The notes beneath the pieces are model-generated. The model saw nothing but the letters and a program-made list of their open reading frames with translations, was not told the origin of the DNA and did no database searches. Source: Litoribrevibacter albus (GTDB taxonomy: Bacteria; Pseudomonadota; Gammaproteobacteria; Pseudomonadales; Litoribrevibacteraceae). From it: a DNA stretch of 64,000 nt. The DNA lies in NCBI RefSeq assembly GCF_030159995.1, contig NZ_BSNM01000016.1:124001-188000 (forward strand). Reading direction: 5' to 3'. The translations under genes and the position numbers were made by a program. How positions within the stretch are numbered: the stretch's first letter is position 1; each line of letters opens with the position of its first letter. This document shows positions 1-8,611 of this stretch, piece by piece.

Positions 1-1
1 C

Positions 2-2701
2 TTAACGGCTGACACGGGCTATTGCCCATTAGATGAGAATGGCAACCCTCTCGACTGTACCGGAAAATACCGACTTTGTGTTGATCTTGATTCAACCGAT
101 GATAAATCCGAGTGCATCGCCGGTGACGGCTGGGGTGACCGAAGTGATCGTTTCCCTACTGACAAGCTTGACAATATAGATTCGGATAACGACTTATACG
201 GTGATAATGCCGAAATTCAATTCTGGGCTGAACGAGACCCAACGGTTGTTGACCCTCACCTGAACAAAAACATTGGCATCGATACCGATGGAGATGGTTA
301 TTACGATAAAAGTGAAAAATACCCGAATAACCCAAATGAACACGCGGACGAAGATAAAGATGGCTTATGTACAGCCGCTGAAGTTGCTCAAGCGAAAGCT
401 GATTTCAAGGAAGGCAAAGCACCCAAGTGTGTTTCCGATAGTTTTATAATCAAGAAAGCAAGGCTTCTCGAATGTCTAGCTCTAGGATCAGATCATGCCA
501 CAAGTTGCGCTGCCTCCATCTGTCCTAGGGAGCTAGATGAGAATGGAAATATAGTTATAGAGGATAATAAAGAAAAATTAGACGAGAATTGCGTTGGCGG
601 CTTTAAAATCTGTTTAGACCTTGATGGCGATGGTGTTTGTATTGCTGGCGATGGATTTGGTGATAATGACGATGCCTTTGATAAAAATCCCTCAGAACAG
701 ATAGATGCCGATAATGACGGCTATGGTGCCAACGAGGACCCAAACGATAACGACCCTAATGTAGGGCTCGATTCGGATAAAGATGGGGTATTCGATCATG
801 ACGATGAGTTCCCCTCGGATGCAAATGAACATACAGATACCGATGGGGACGGGTTTGGTGATAACGGTGACGCCTTCCCTAATTACCCTTATGAGTGGTT
901 AGATTTTGACAGGGACGGTGTTGGTGATAACACAGACTACTTTATTTTGGACCCTACCGAGTATCTCGACTCTGATAATGATGGTGTAGGTAACAACGCT
1001 GACCTATTCCCTCTTCACAAAGACTACTCTATAGATACTGACTCGGATGGAATGCCTGACGAGTGGGAGACACTGTATGGTCTAAAACCATTAGTAAGTG
1101 AAAATGCATTCGCTGATTCAGACAATGATGGCATCACCAATCTTCAAGAGTTTATTAATGGGACGATTCCTACCCTTCCTGATGAAGGAGAGTCCAAATC
1201 ACCGTCCGATGCTAATACCCTTCATTCTTGGAGCTATCGCGATATCTATACAGGTAAAAACCTGTTTAGAGCCTTTGCAACTCAAGATGCCTCATTAATT
1301 GAAGTGATGAATCTAGGCGAAACAGATGCAAATAGCTCGGTAATTGCTCATAACGGCATTGCCTACACCACCCAATCGGGTGCAATGAAGGCAACGAAAG
1401 TAGCCACTCAGTCAGAAATTTGGACTGGAACAAATGTTTCAGCCGATCCAGACGCATTATCGCTCAATGAATACTCTATCTGGATAACCAACAATTCGTT
1501 TTCTTCAGTAAATATCAATAACGGGCTAAGAACACCGAACTTTAACTTACCTAACTTTCCAAAAGACAAGGAAACCCTCAAAGACTTTATTATCTATCAA
1601 CCGGATGAAGAGTCTGACACAACCAAGCGTTATCACTTAACTAAAAACAAAACCATTAACTTCCATCCTGCGGTATTTAAGACCGTCAGCTATAAAACAG
1701 CTGGATCAGATGACATAGTCACAGCACGTCGAAACAAGTCTAAGTTGTATCAGGATCATTCTTACATCTATCAAGTGATTCGAGACGAGCTAGGCGGCAA
1801 TGGTTATTTGACCAATGAAATTCAACTCGCTATTTACAACAAAGAGAACGGACAACCTCTACAGAAACTGACTTTTGACGAAGACGGACAGGTGGTAGAC
1901 GATGAGCCTGAAGATACAGAAATCACGCTAGACACCGACTTTATGGGTATAGCCGAAGCTGAAAGTAATTGCGGAATTAACCTACAAAAGAAAGATCTTA
2001 TTCTTGTTCAGTGTTATTCCTCGACAGACCATAAAGTATACGCTGTTGCTCACAATAGAAATTATGCTGTCCCTGGTGTCGAGCGTTACACACTCATTAG
2101 TACAATTGACTTAAGCGATTATCCGACTGACTTTTTATCAATGGAATCCATTAGCGAAGACAGCCACGTATTAGTACTAACCAATAATTATGTACTAACG
2201 ATAGATACAACCAATACGAAGGTTAGTGGAGAGCTTGGGCTTTCGGCACAATTAATAAATAACGACCCAGGTTTCCAAGGGGCGAACGGGCGCATCATCC
2301 CTCTTCAGACCAACAACAATATGTCATCTGCGTATATAGCCAGCTTCGATAACTTCACTGTATTTGCAGTGAATGGCGGGATAACAACAATTCCTGAGTC
2401 ACTGGAGGCAATAGATGAAGTCGGCTTAATCTACACAAGAGATGACTCTAATGAGGTTCATGCCTATCGATTGAATGAGTCAGACAACGAAATCCCTAAT
2501 TGGTGGAAACGCACGTTCGACTTGAATATCTTTAATACTACGAATGACTTTACCTACTCAGTGCCTGACGGTGGAGACACACCAGTGGTGGACAATGCAG
2601 ATATTGTTGACGCCGATGGGGACAACTTTTCACTAATAGACGAGTATCAAAACCATACAGATCCGACAGTAGCAAATCAAAATAATGATTCAGCTAACTG
2701 A
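2..2701 (+). CDS. Partial thrombospondin type-3-like calcium-binding surface protein
   Basis: The reading frame is open from the first bases, so the start lies outside the window; 899 residues are visible. The first roughly 390 residues are dominated by Asp-rich DxDxDGxxD-type motifs, each commonly followed by a short Pro-containing linker, which is the pattern of thrombospondin type-3 Ca2+-binding repeats. A Cys-containing module (CP..LDENGN ... CIAGDG.GD) occurs twice, encoded near 20-140 and 520-665. The remaining part (from about 1150) lacks these motifs and resembles no family I recognise; it ends with one more DADGD motif. Such proteins are usually secreted or cell-surface and calcium-stabilised. 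No membrane anchor or sorting signal is visible at the C-terminus. An internal TTG at 947 is not a credible start because the repeats continue upstream without a stop. A strong terminator follows. Confidence 0.8.
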   Translation, partial: LTADTGYCPLDENGNPLDCTGKYRLCVDLDSTDDKSECIAGDGWGDRSDRFPTDKLDNIDSDNDLYGDNAEIQFWAERDPTVVDPHLNKNIGIDTDGDGYYDKSEKYPNNPNEHADEDKDGLCTAAEVAQAKADFKEGKAPKCVSDSFIIKKARLLECLALGSDHATSCAASICPRELDENGNIVIEDNKEKLDENCVGGFKICLDLDGDGVCIAGDGFGDNDDAFDKNPSEQIDADNDGYGANEDPNDNDPNVGLDSDKDGVFDHDDEFPSDANEHTDTDGDGFGDNGDAFPNYPYEWLDFDRDGVGDNTDYFILDPTEYLDSDNDGVGNNADLFPLHKDYSIDTDSDGMPDEWETLYGLKPLVSENAFADSDNDGITNLQEFINGTIPTLPDEGESKSPSDANTLHSWSYRDIYTGKNLFRAFATQDASLIEVMNLGETDANSSVIAHNGIAYTTQSGAMKATKVATQSEIWTGTNVSADPDALSLNEYSIWITNNSFSSVNINNGLRTPNFNLPNFPKDKETLKDFIIYQPDEESDTTKRYHLTKNKTINFHPAVFKTVSYKTAGSDDIVTARRNKSKLYQDHSYIYQVIRDELGGNGYLTNEIQLAIYNKENGQPLQKLTFDEDGQVVDDEPEDTEITLDTDFMGIAEAESNCGINLQKKDLILVQCYSSTDHKVYAVAHNRNYAVPGVERYTLISTIDLSDYPTDFLSMESISEDSHVLVLTNNYVLTIDTTNTKVSGELGLSAQLINNDPGFQGANGRIIPLQTNNNMSSAYIASFDNFTVFAVNGGITTIPESLEAIDEVGLIYTRDDSNEVHAYRLNESDNEIPNWWKRTFDLNIFNTTNDFTYSVPDGGDTPVVDNADIVDADGDNFSLIDEYQNHTDPTVANQNNDSAN

Positions 2702-2724
2702 TCGTTAATAAAATCTGTCAGCAA

Positions 2725-2749
2725 AGCCGCTCACCTGAGCGGCTTTTTT
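2725..2749 (+). terminator. Rho-independent terminator
   Basis: An 8-9 bp perfect GC-rich stem (AGCCGCTC / GAGCGGCT) with a tiny loop is followed by six T residues, 24 bases after the stop of the surface-protein gene. Confidence 0.9.
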
Positions 2750-2773
2750 ATGCAGATCATTTCTTACCTGACT

Positions 2774-2808
2774 ATCAACAATCAACAATCAACAATCAAC
2801 AATCAACA
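2774..2808. repeat. Heptanucleotide tandem repeat, five copies
   Basis: Five perfect head-to-tail copies of ATCAACA lie immediately downstream of the terminator, in non-coding sequence. No gene start is near enough for obvious phase variation of expression. Confidence 0.95.
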
Positions 2809-3133
2809 CGGCAGTCTAGTTGGCCAAACCTCAGACTAATGTAGAATTAAACAAAACAGGAATAGGAAATACACAGGAAAAAACGGGGCACACACAGCTC
2901 AAAAACTTGGTAAGTTCATAGCTTCAGGAAAGCCGTGTGGTTGATGGTCAACACCTAGCCTTGTTGAGTCATCAAGCCCCTTAAAAAGTACAACTCTCGT
3001 TGTATTACTCGGAGGGAGTATAAAAACAGAACACCGGAGCGCGGCGTTGCAATCACCAAAACCGTGCCCCACGTCCATTCCCATGGTCGGTAACGGACGT
3101 AGTATGACATCTCACTTTATTTGACTTACGCCA
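2809..3133. other. Intergenic stretch without supportable gene
   Basis: This sequence lies between the terminator/repeat and the stop of puuD. It contains a 61-codon leftward reading frame without a convincing ribosome site or recognisable product. It also contains small inverted repeats: TACAAC/GTTGTA near 2990-3006 and ACGTCC/GGACGT near 3070-3100. The latter lies just beyond the 3' end of puuD and could be a weak terminator. Confidence 0.5.
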
Positions 3134-4312
3134 TTACTTCGACAACCAGCCAATCACTTGCTGACGTTCTTCTTCCGTCATTTGTGTCAGGTTGCCTAAC
3201 GGCATGTATTTGGAATTAATGACTTCCACTAACTTAGGTTTCAAGAGGTTCACCTGATCCAGCGTTTCAAGCATTACACCGGCCGGAGGCGACGCAAACC
3301 CGGCTTGCGTTGGCGATGCCGCATGGCAGCTAGCACAACGTGCTTGAATAATCGCCATACCTTGCTGATCAGTGAAGCCTGCAACAGCCTCTTCATTCAC
3401 TTCCACCGGCTTTGGTGCAATCCAAACAGCAACGCCCGCCATCATGATGACTGCGATCACCAGAATGGATGGTTTGAATTCACCACGATGACGCAAGTTA
3501 AAGAAGTGGCGAGCAAAAGCCAAAATGAAACAGATCGCAGACAACACCAACCAGTTCAGCTCATGGGAATAGGTCATTGGGTAGTGGTTACTGATCATGA
3601 TGAAGATCAGAGGCAGCGTGAAATAGTTGTTATGGGTTGAGCGCAGTTTTGCAAAGGCCCCGTATTTCGGGTCCGGCGCTTCGCCACGCTGTACCGCTTC
3701 TACTAACGCGCGCTGAGAAGGCATGATCCCAAGGAACACGTTGCCCGCCATGATGGTGCCAATCAACGCACCGACATGAATGAAGGCACCACGCGGAGAG
3801 AACACTTCACTGGCAAACCACGCCATAAACACTAAGAAAGAGAACAACACCAAGCCAAACGCTTTACCATTATGGCGCAACGGCGTTTTAACCAACATTT
3901 CATATACCGCAAAGCCTACTGCGATGTAGCCCATGCCAAGGCCGATGGCTTGCCATTGGGTCAGCTCAAGACGAGAGTTATCGATCAAGAAACTTTCTGC
4001 ACCGATGTAGTAAACAATCCACAACATGGTCATACCGGTTAACCAGGTAGTGTACGCCTCCCACTTAAACCAGTGCAGGTTTTCCGGCATTTTTTCAGGC
4101 CCTAACTTGTACTTGGCCACCTCATAGAAGCCACCGCCATGAATGGCCCACAAGTCACCACCGATGCCTTTGTCTTTCTTCCATTGCGGCGGATTTTCAA
4201 GACTGTTGTCCAACCACACAAAGTAGAAAGACGCACCAATCCAAGCGATCCCCGCTATCACATGAAACCAGCGGAAGAATAAATTCGCCCACTCTAATAG
4301 ATACGCTTCCAT
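3134..4312 (-). CDS. puuD: Membrane urate oxidase (urate hydroxylase) PuuD with cytochrome c domain
   Basis: The 392-residue product has an N-terminal multi-helix membrane domain of the PuuD/urate hydroxylase family (it begins MEAYLLEWANLFFRWFHVIA, with several His and Trp in the helices). A C-terminal cytochrome c domain of about 80 residues carries one CASCH haem-binding motif and a distal Met in the YMPLG context. The family converts urate to 5-hydroxyisourate using the respiratory chain instead of O2 as direct acceptor, so it replaces soluble uricase. It is last in the leftward purine operon. Its ATG overlaps the guaD stop by one base (TAATG), indicating translational coupling. Residue 1 is taken at this overlap. 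Confidence 0.93.
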   Translation of the reverse strand: MEAYLLEWANLFFRWFHVIAGIAWIGASFYFVWLDNSLENPPQWKKDKGIGGDLWAIHGGGFYEVAKYKLGPEKMPENLHWFKWEAYTTWLTGMTMLWIVYYIGAESFLIDNSRLELTQWQAIGLGMGYIAVGFAVYEMLVKTPLRHNGKAFGLVLFSFLVFMAWFASEVFSPRGAFIHVGALIGTIMAGNVFLGIMPSQRALVEAVQRGEAPDPKYGAFAKLRSTHNNYFTLPLIFIMISNHYPMTYSHELNWLVLSAICFILAFARHFFNLRHRGEFKPSILVIAVIMMAGVAVWIAPKPVEVNEEAVAGFTDQQGMAIIQARCASCHAASPTQAGFASPPAGVMLETLDQVNLLKPKLVEVINSKYMPLGNLTQMTEEERQQVIGWLSK

Positions 4313-5676
4313 TAAGCCGCTCCTACTTCTTTATTTTTGTTAGCTTCCGAGACACTTGAATTGTCACGGTCGTGAACACAGTTACCCGCCACATAAGTCG
4401 CACGTACAGCACGGTCATCACCGAGAATGATCATCGCGAACAGCTTCTCAGCCAAGGTCTTACACTTCGACTGCTTTAAGCTCATCAGCGGTGTACTGTT
4501 GAAATCCAGTACTGCGAAATCGGCTTCATTGCCTTCTTTGAAGGAACCAATTTTGTCTTCTAATTGAAGCGTCTTGGCATTACCCAAGGTGGCAAGATAC
4601 AAGCTCTTCAATGCCGACAACTTGTTGCCATTCAACTGAGTCACTTTATAGGCTTCATTCAAAGTTTGGAGCATAGAGAAACTGGTACCACCGCCCACAT
4701 CGGTAGCCACACTGTAAGCCACCTGCTCCTCTTCCAGCTCTTTGATGTCCAGCAAGCCACTGCCCAAGAACAAGTTAGAAGTCGGACAGAAAGAGACACT
4801 CGACCCGGTTTCACGGAAACGCTGATGCTCACGCGGTGTTAAATGAATACCATGCGCAAAGACACTGCGTTTACCCAACAAACCGTATTGATCATAAACG
4901 TCCAGATAGTCTTTGCTGTCCGGGAACAACTCCTGAACAAAGGCCACTTCGTCTTTGTTTTCCGAAATGTGCGTTTGCATGTACACATCCGGGTACTCTT
5001 CCATCAACTGACCGGCTTTTTGAAGCTGCTCTTCGGTTGAGGTAATGGCAAAACGTGGCGTTACCGCATACAACTGACGGCCATTGTTATGCCAGGCTTC
5101 AATTAACTCCTTGCTGTCTTGATAACTGCTTTCCGGAGTATCACACAAGAACTCCGGCGCATTGCGATTCATCATCACCTTACCGCAGATCATACGTGTG
5201 TTACGTTGCTCAGATGCTTCAAAGAACGCCTCTACAGACTGCTTATGCACTGTGCCGAACACCAACGCTGTGGTGGTGCCGTTCTTAAGCAATTCATCCA
5301 GGAAGAAGTTGGCAATGTTTGATGCGTACTCTTTGTCTTCAAACTGACGCTCTGCCGGAAAGGTGTAGTTATTCAACCAATCCAACAATTGCTCGCCGTA
5401 AGACGCAATCACTTCTACTTGAGGAAAGTGAATGTGAGTATCAATCATCCCAGGAATGATCAGGTGATTTTTGTACTCAACCACAGGAATGTCCGAAGAC
5501 AGTGATGCCAAAACGGCGGCGGCCTCACCTACTTGCGATACCTTACCGTTTTCAATCAGCAAGGCGCCGTCTTCAAAGAATTGGTAGGCATTTTCACCAT
5601 CCACATCCGGGTCGGACAGGAAGTGCAGAATAGCGGCTCGATAAACAGTCGGGCTCTGTGCATTCATTTGATTCAA
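4312..5676 (-). CDS. guaD: Guanine deaminase
   Basis: The 454-residue amidohydrolase hydrolyses guanine to xanthine and ammonia in the cytoplasm. Visible metal-site motifs are the HIH of PGMIDTHIHFPQ (around residue 80), the later QTHISE and FAHGIHLT histidines, and an Asp in ATDVGGGTSFSM, which matches guanine deaminases rather than cytosine or chlorohydrolase relatives. The product feeds xanthine to the Xdh enzyme encoded upstream in the same leftward cluster. The gene is coupled to puuD by a TAATG overlap at its stop and follows allA after 42 bases. Confidence 0.93.
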   Translation of the reverse strand: MNQMNAQSPTVYRAAILHFLSDPDVDGENAYQFFEDGALLIENGKVSQVGEAAAVLASLSSDIPVVEYKNHLIIPGMIDTHIHFPQVEVIASYGEQLLDWLNNYTFPAERQFEDKEYASNIANFFLDELLKNGTTTALVFGTVHKQSVEAFFEASEQRNTRMICGKVMMNRNAPEFLCDTPESSYQDSKELIEAWHNNGRQLYAVTPRFAITSTEEQLQKAGQLMEEYPDVYMQTHISENKDEVAFVQELFPDSKDYLDVYDQYGLLGKRSVFAHGIHLTPREHQRFRETGSSVSFCPTSNLFLGSGLLDIKELEEEQVAYSVATDVGGGTSFSMLQTLNEAYKVTQLNGNKLSALKSLYLATLGNAKTLQLEDKIGSFKEGNEADFAVLDFNSTPLMSLKQSKCKTLAEKLFAMIILGDDRAVRATYVAGNCVHDRDNSSVSEANKNKEVGAA

Positions 5677-5718
5677 TCTCTCTAATCAGCTTTTTGTTGA
5701 TCCATAGTGCCTAGAAGG

Positions 5719-6243
5719 CTAAAGATCTATCGTTATGTTCAGTGCTTTATCGAAGAAAAACTCTTCGCAGTTATTACCTTCGCCCTTGCGATCCACCACC
5801 AGGAAGTCACACACTTTGTTCAATCCAAGGACGGGGTGATGCCAGGTATTCAAATGGTAATTAATACCCTGCGTGCCCTTAGCCAAAAACAAGTGCAAAT
5901 GCTCAGGGGTTAGCGCTTCCACCGAATCAGCCACCAGCACCAAATAATCTTCACCAGACAGAGGATGAAATGACTGACTGCCTCGCGGATGACGCTCCAT
6001 CATCTCGATGTTCATCGGCATCGAGCGAGGTTGCGCGCGAAAGATATTGATTACAGCCGTATCTTCCGGCGATGACAATTGCACCTTAGCCAAGGAATCG
6101 TAACGCTCAGTATTGCCGCCATTAATCATGATCAGATTATCTTGGGAAATATTCCCAGTCTGATCTTCTATCTCAACCACATCACCAAACGGCGCAAACG
6201 CCTCTTTGGTTAATGGCTTTGGTGTTAACTTGTAGCTAGTCAT
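5719..6243 (-). CDS. allA: Ureidoglycolate lyase
   Basis: The 174-residue cupin-fold protein of the AllA family (opening KLTPKPLTKEAFAPFGDVVE, later HPLSGEDYLV and INYHLNTWHHPVL) releases urea from ureidoglycolate to give glyoxylate, the last step of this route. The length is typical. Its ATG overlaps the hiuH stop by one base. In the pathway it acts directly after allantoicase, encoded two genes upstream in the same transcription unit. Confidence 0.93.
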   Translation of the reverse strand: MTSYKLTPKPLTKEAFAPFGDVVEIEDQTGNISQDNLIMINGGNTERYDSLAKVQLSSPEDTAVINIFRAQPRSMPMNIEMMERHPRGSQSFHPLSGEDYLVLVADSVEALTPEHLHLFLAKGTQGINYHLNTWHHPVLGLNKVCDFLVVDRKGEGNNCEEFFFDKALNITIDL

Positions 6244-6584
6244 TAACTGCCTCGATACGTCGAGATACCGTAAGCGGATACCAGAAGCGGCACATGATAA
6301 TGCTCTTCCGGCTTCTCAATACGGAAATCAAAAGTCACCACTGGGTAGAAACAGGTCTTACCTTGCTTCTCAAAATACGGGTCCGTCGCAAATTCAATGC
6401 GGTAGATCCCTTTTTCACGTTGCTGACCATCCAACCAGTCGGTAATGCGGCCATCGGCATTGGTTTCACCAGACGCAATCTCAACCAGCTCGCCATCAAT
6501 TTGCTTGTACAGCTTTACAGCCATACCTTGAGCCGGGCCACCAAGGTTGGTATCTAGAACATGTGTTGTGATAGGGCTTGCCAT
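6243..6584 (-). CDS. hiuH: 5-hydroxyisourate hydrolase
   Basis: The 113-residue transthyretin-like protein ends in the family hallmark YRGS at its C-terminus and has the N-terminal ITTHVLDTNLGGPAQG motif with the active-site His. It hydrolyses 5-hydroxyisourate, the PuuD product, to OHCU. No signal peptide is visible, so it is presumably cytoplasmic. It overlaps allA by one base and lies 69 bases downstream of uraD in the operon. Confidence 0.95.
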   Translation of the reverse strand: MASPITTHVLDTNLGGPAQGMAVKLYKQIDGELVEIASGETNADGRITDWLDGQQREKGIYRIEFATDPYFEKQGKTCFYPVVTFDFRIEKPEEHYHVPLLVSAYGISTYRGS

Positions 6585-6653
6585 CGTTAAGTCATCCTTC
6601 TAGTAAAGAGCGTTTTACCTCGGTAAATCCGCTCTTATAGATTCATAATCAGC

Positions 6654-7208
6654 TTATCGTTCAGAAACCTTGGTTTCAGGATTCACATCCGTCGGTAATA
6701 ACTTATTGATACGGATTGCGGTAATCTTTGCTTGCTCACCGGCTGCAGTTTGCAGCTCCTGTTCGCGAGAATTTGGCAAACGACTCTGCAAAATTTCCAA
6801 CATTTCTTCAGCGCTTTTACCGGTAGCACACACGATAAAAATAAAGCCGTTTTGCTGTTCGTACTGAGTATTACCATCCGCCAACGCCTGAATGGTTGCT
6901 TCATTCGCTTCATTAACCGAGGACTGCTCACCCGAGGCCAACTTCTTGGTATGAGCAAACTTTTTACGAAGGCTGCTGACATCACCAATTTTCGGGTGAC
7001 CTTCAAACGCTTCTAGAAAATCTGCTTCACCTAAGCCATTCCAAACCTCTAATGCCACTTCCTGACATTGAGCGATGGACACAAACGGACGACGCGCCAC
7101 CATGCCCTCAATCCAACGGGAAGAAGTACAGCAGTTCTCAAACGCAAAACGCGCATCCTCCTCCGACAGATTATTTAGCTGACTCAAGGTGTAGGTTAGC
7201 TCGCTCAT
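6654..7208 (-). CDS. uraD: OHCU decarboxylase
   Basis: The roughly 184-residue protein of the 2-oxo-4-hydroxy-4-carboxy-5-ureidoimidazoline decarboxylase family converts OHCU to S-allantoin. Visible family motifs are FENCCTSSRW, the active-site region FEGHPKIGD with its catalytic His, and NGFIFIVCATGKS. I place the start at 7208 (MSELTYTLSQ) because that ATG overlaps the alc stop as ATGA, a normal coupling signal; an upstream in-frame start would add five residues. Confidence 0.94.
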   Translation of the reverse strand: MSELTYTLSQLNNLSEEDARFAFENCCTSSRWIEGMVARRPFVSIAQCQEVALEVWNGLGEADFLEAFEGHPKIGDVSSLRKKFAHTKKLASGEQSSVNEANEATIQALADGNTQYEQQNGFIFIVCATGKSAEEMLEILQSRLPNSREQELQTAAGEQAKITAIRINKLLPTDVNPETKVSER

Positions 7209-8350
7209 ACAGGAAAACCCCAAAGGCGAAGTCTGCTAATCCCACCATCTGGATACATCTTGATACGCACATGAGTAAAGGCCGCTTCACCACTGACCAA
7301 TTCGTCTTTAAAAGTATGCTCACGGTCTTCGTACAACTTGGTTCGACCTATGATTGGCTGCCAATTGATGTCGGCGTTGTTTTTCGTAGTAAGGGTTGCC
7401 GCACTCTCGCCACCCTCTTGATTCACAGAAAGTGCATCCGCATGGGCATCGGCTTTCAGCATCTCGATGTCTTTGGCTTGCGCTTCGGTTAATACCGCAC
7501 CTTCGATAGAGAAGGCATCCGGGTAGTTACCTTTAAAGTGACAGGTATCCACAAGAATCTTTTGGATCGAACCTTTCGCCGCCAATTGAAGAATGTACCA
7601 ATCGTTATCACGATCTACCGTTGCATCACCAATGGCACGACGACGTTTGGTTTCCCAACCATCACCCATATTGGCGCCGCGCTCAGGCATGATCAGGTTT
7701 TCCATGTGACTGAAAAACATGTCTGAACAGACCAATGGGCGTGCACCGTTCTTGATGTAAGCAAGGTCCACCGGCTCACCTTTAAGGAACCAACCCCAAT
7801 CCGGCGCGATGTCACCATACACACGCAAACGCGCCACACCACCGTCTGGGTAGATATGGAAACGAACGTGCGTCCAAACGCCTTCACTGTCTTCATCAAC
7901 AACGGCATCAATCAGGTTTTCACTGCCTGGCTGAACTTCTGTAATTGGTACGATTTCAGTCCATTCAGTACTCTCGTCCGGCTCACCTTTGATACGACAG
8001 GCTTCCATCGAAACCTTCTGAGGTGCGTTACCCAAGAAATGATTGGTATCGGCATTAATGCCTACGATTTTGCCCTGTGCACCCAATTTAATGATGCACC
8101 AGTCGTGGTCCAAACCATCAGACGACGAACCGTCAGGGCGGAAACGACGACGGCGAGATTCCCAGCCGTCCATCCACTTACCGCGATCCGTGTATTTATC
8201 ATCAATAAAAACGCCACGACCCGGCTTCAGCAGGTTTTCCATCTCAGCGAAGAAATCATCACTGCATGACAGGGTTTGACCACCCAAACGACGACTTGCT
8301 AAATCGGTGTATCTTTCAGAAAAGCGATTTGTTTCTACTTTCAATGACAT
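7205..8350 (-). CDS. alc: Allantoicase
   Basis: The 381-residue protein contains two homologous halves, each starting with a short motif of the type L(S/V)CSD.FF..MENL..P.RG and containing GWE(S/T)(R/K)RRR, the duplicated allantoicase (jelly-roll) domain. It hydrolyses allantoate to ureidoglycolate and urea. The preceding enzyme, allantoinase, is not in the window. The stop is coupled to uraD (ATGA). The 5' flank carries a set of hairpin repeats rather than an obvious strong promoter, so it may be read through from xdhABC. Confidence 0.95.
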   Translation of the reverse strand: MSLKVETNRFSERYTDLASRRLGGQTLSCSDDFFAEMENLLKPGRGVFIDDKYTDRGKWMDGWESRRRRFRPDGSSSDGLDHDWCIIKLGAQGKIVGINADTNHFLGNAPQKVSMEACRIKGEPDESTEWTEIVPITEVQPGSENLIDAVVDEDSEGVWTHVRFHIYPDGGVARLRVYGDIAPDWGWFLKGEPVDLAYIKNGARPLVCSDMFFSHMENLIMPERGANMGDGWETKRRRAIGDATVDRDNDWYILQLAAKGSIQKILVDTCHFKGNYPDAFSIEGAVLTEAQAKDIEMLKADAHADALSVNQEGGESAATLTTKNNADINWQPIIGRTKLYEDREHTFKDELVSGEAAFTHVRIKMYPDGGISRLRLWGFPV

Positions 8351-8462
8351 CAGTTCTACCTACTCATAACCCTAGATGAGATAGCCCCTAGATAAGAGCT
8401 GTCTTTAATTTCTACTATTTCAATTTCGCACTTGGCGCTTAATTCAAGAGCAAGATCACTAT

Positions 8463-8527
8463 CTGTTTTCTGAAACAGCAGCATGGATGCTGCGGTAGTT
8501 CAGAGGCACATGGATGTGCCTTCTGAA
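8463..8527. repeat. Triple-hairpin intergenic palindromic repeat
   Basis: Three adjacent hairpins lie between xdhC and alc. They are CTGTTT/AAACAG (8463-8478), GCAGCAT-GG-ATGCTGC (8478-8493) and AGGCACAT-GG-ATGTGCCT (8504-8521), the last extended by TTCAG/CTGAA (8499-8527, one bulge). The second and third share the loop context CATGGATG, as in extragenic palindromic repeat families. The segment TTCAG can pair either with the downstream or with an upstream CTGAA, so alternative folds are possible. Confidence 0.8.
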
Positions 8528-8611
8528 CGGTGAAAGAAAATACGATAGAATCTTGCTCAGCAAATATGTCGGGAAGTTCAAAGCAACTTTCTGTCGACGT
8601 TTAAAAAAGAA

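Noticed and set aside
947-2701. Shorter start (TTG at 947) for the surface protein
   Set aside because: The frame is open to the window edge and the calcium-binding repeats continue upstream without interruption, so the true start lies outside.
2899-3084. 61-codon leftward open frame beside puuD
   Set aside because: It has no ribosome site, no recognisable product and a composition like random non-coding DNA; it probably reflects chance.
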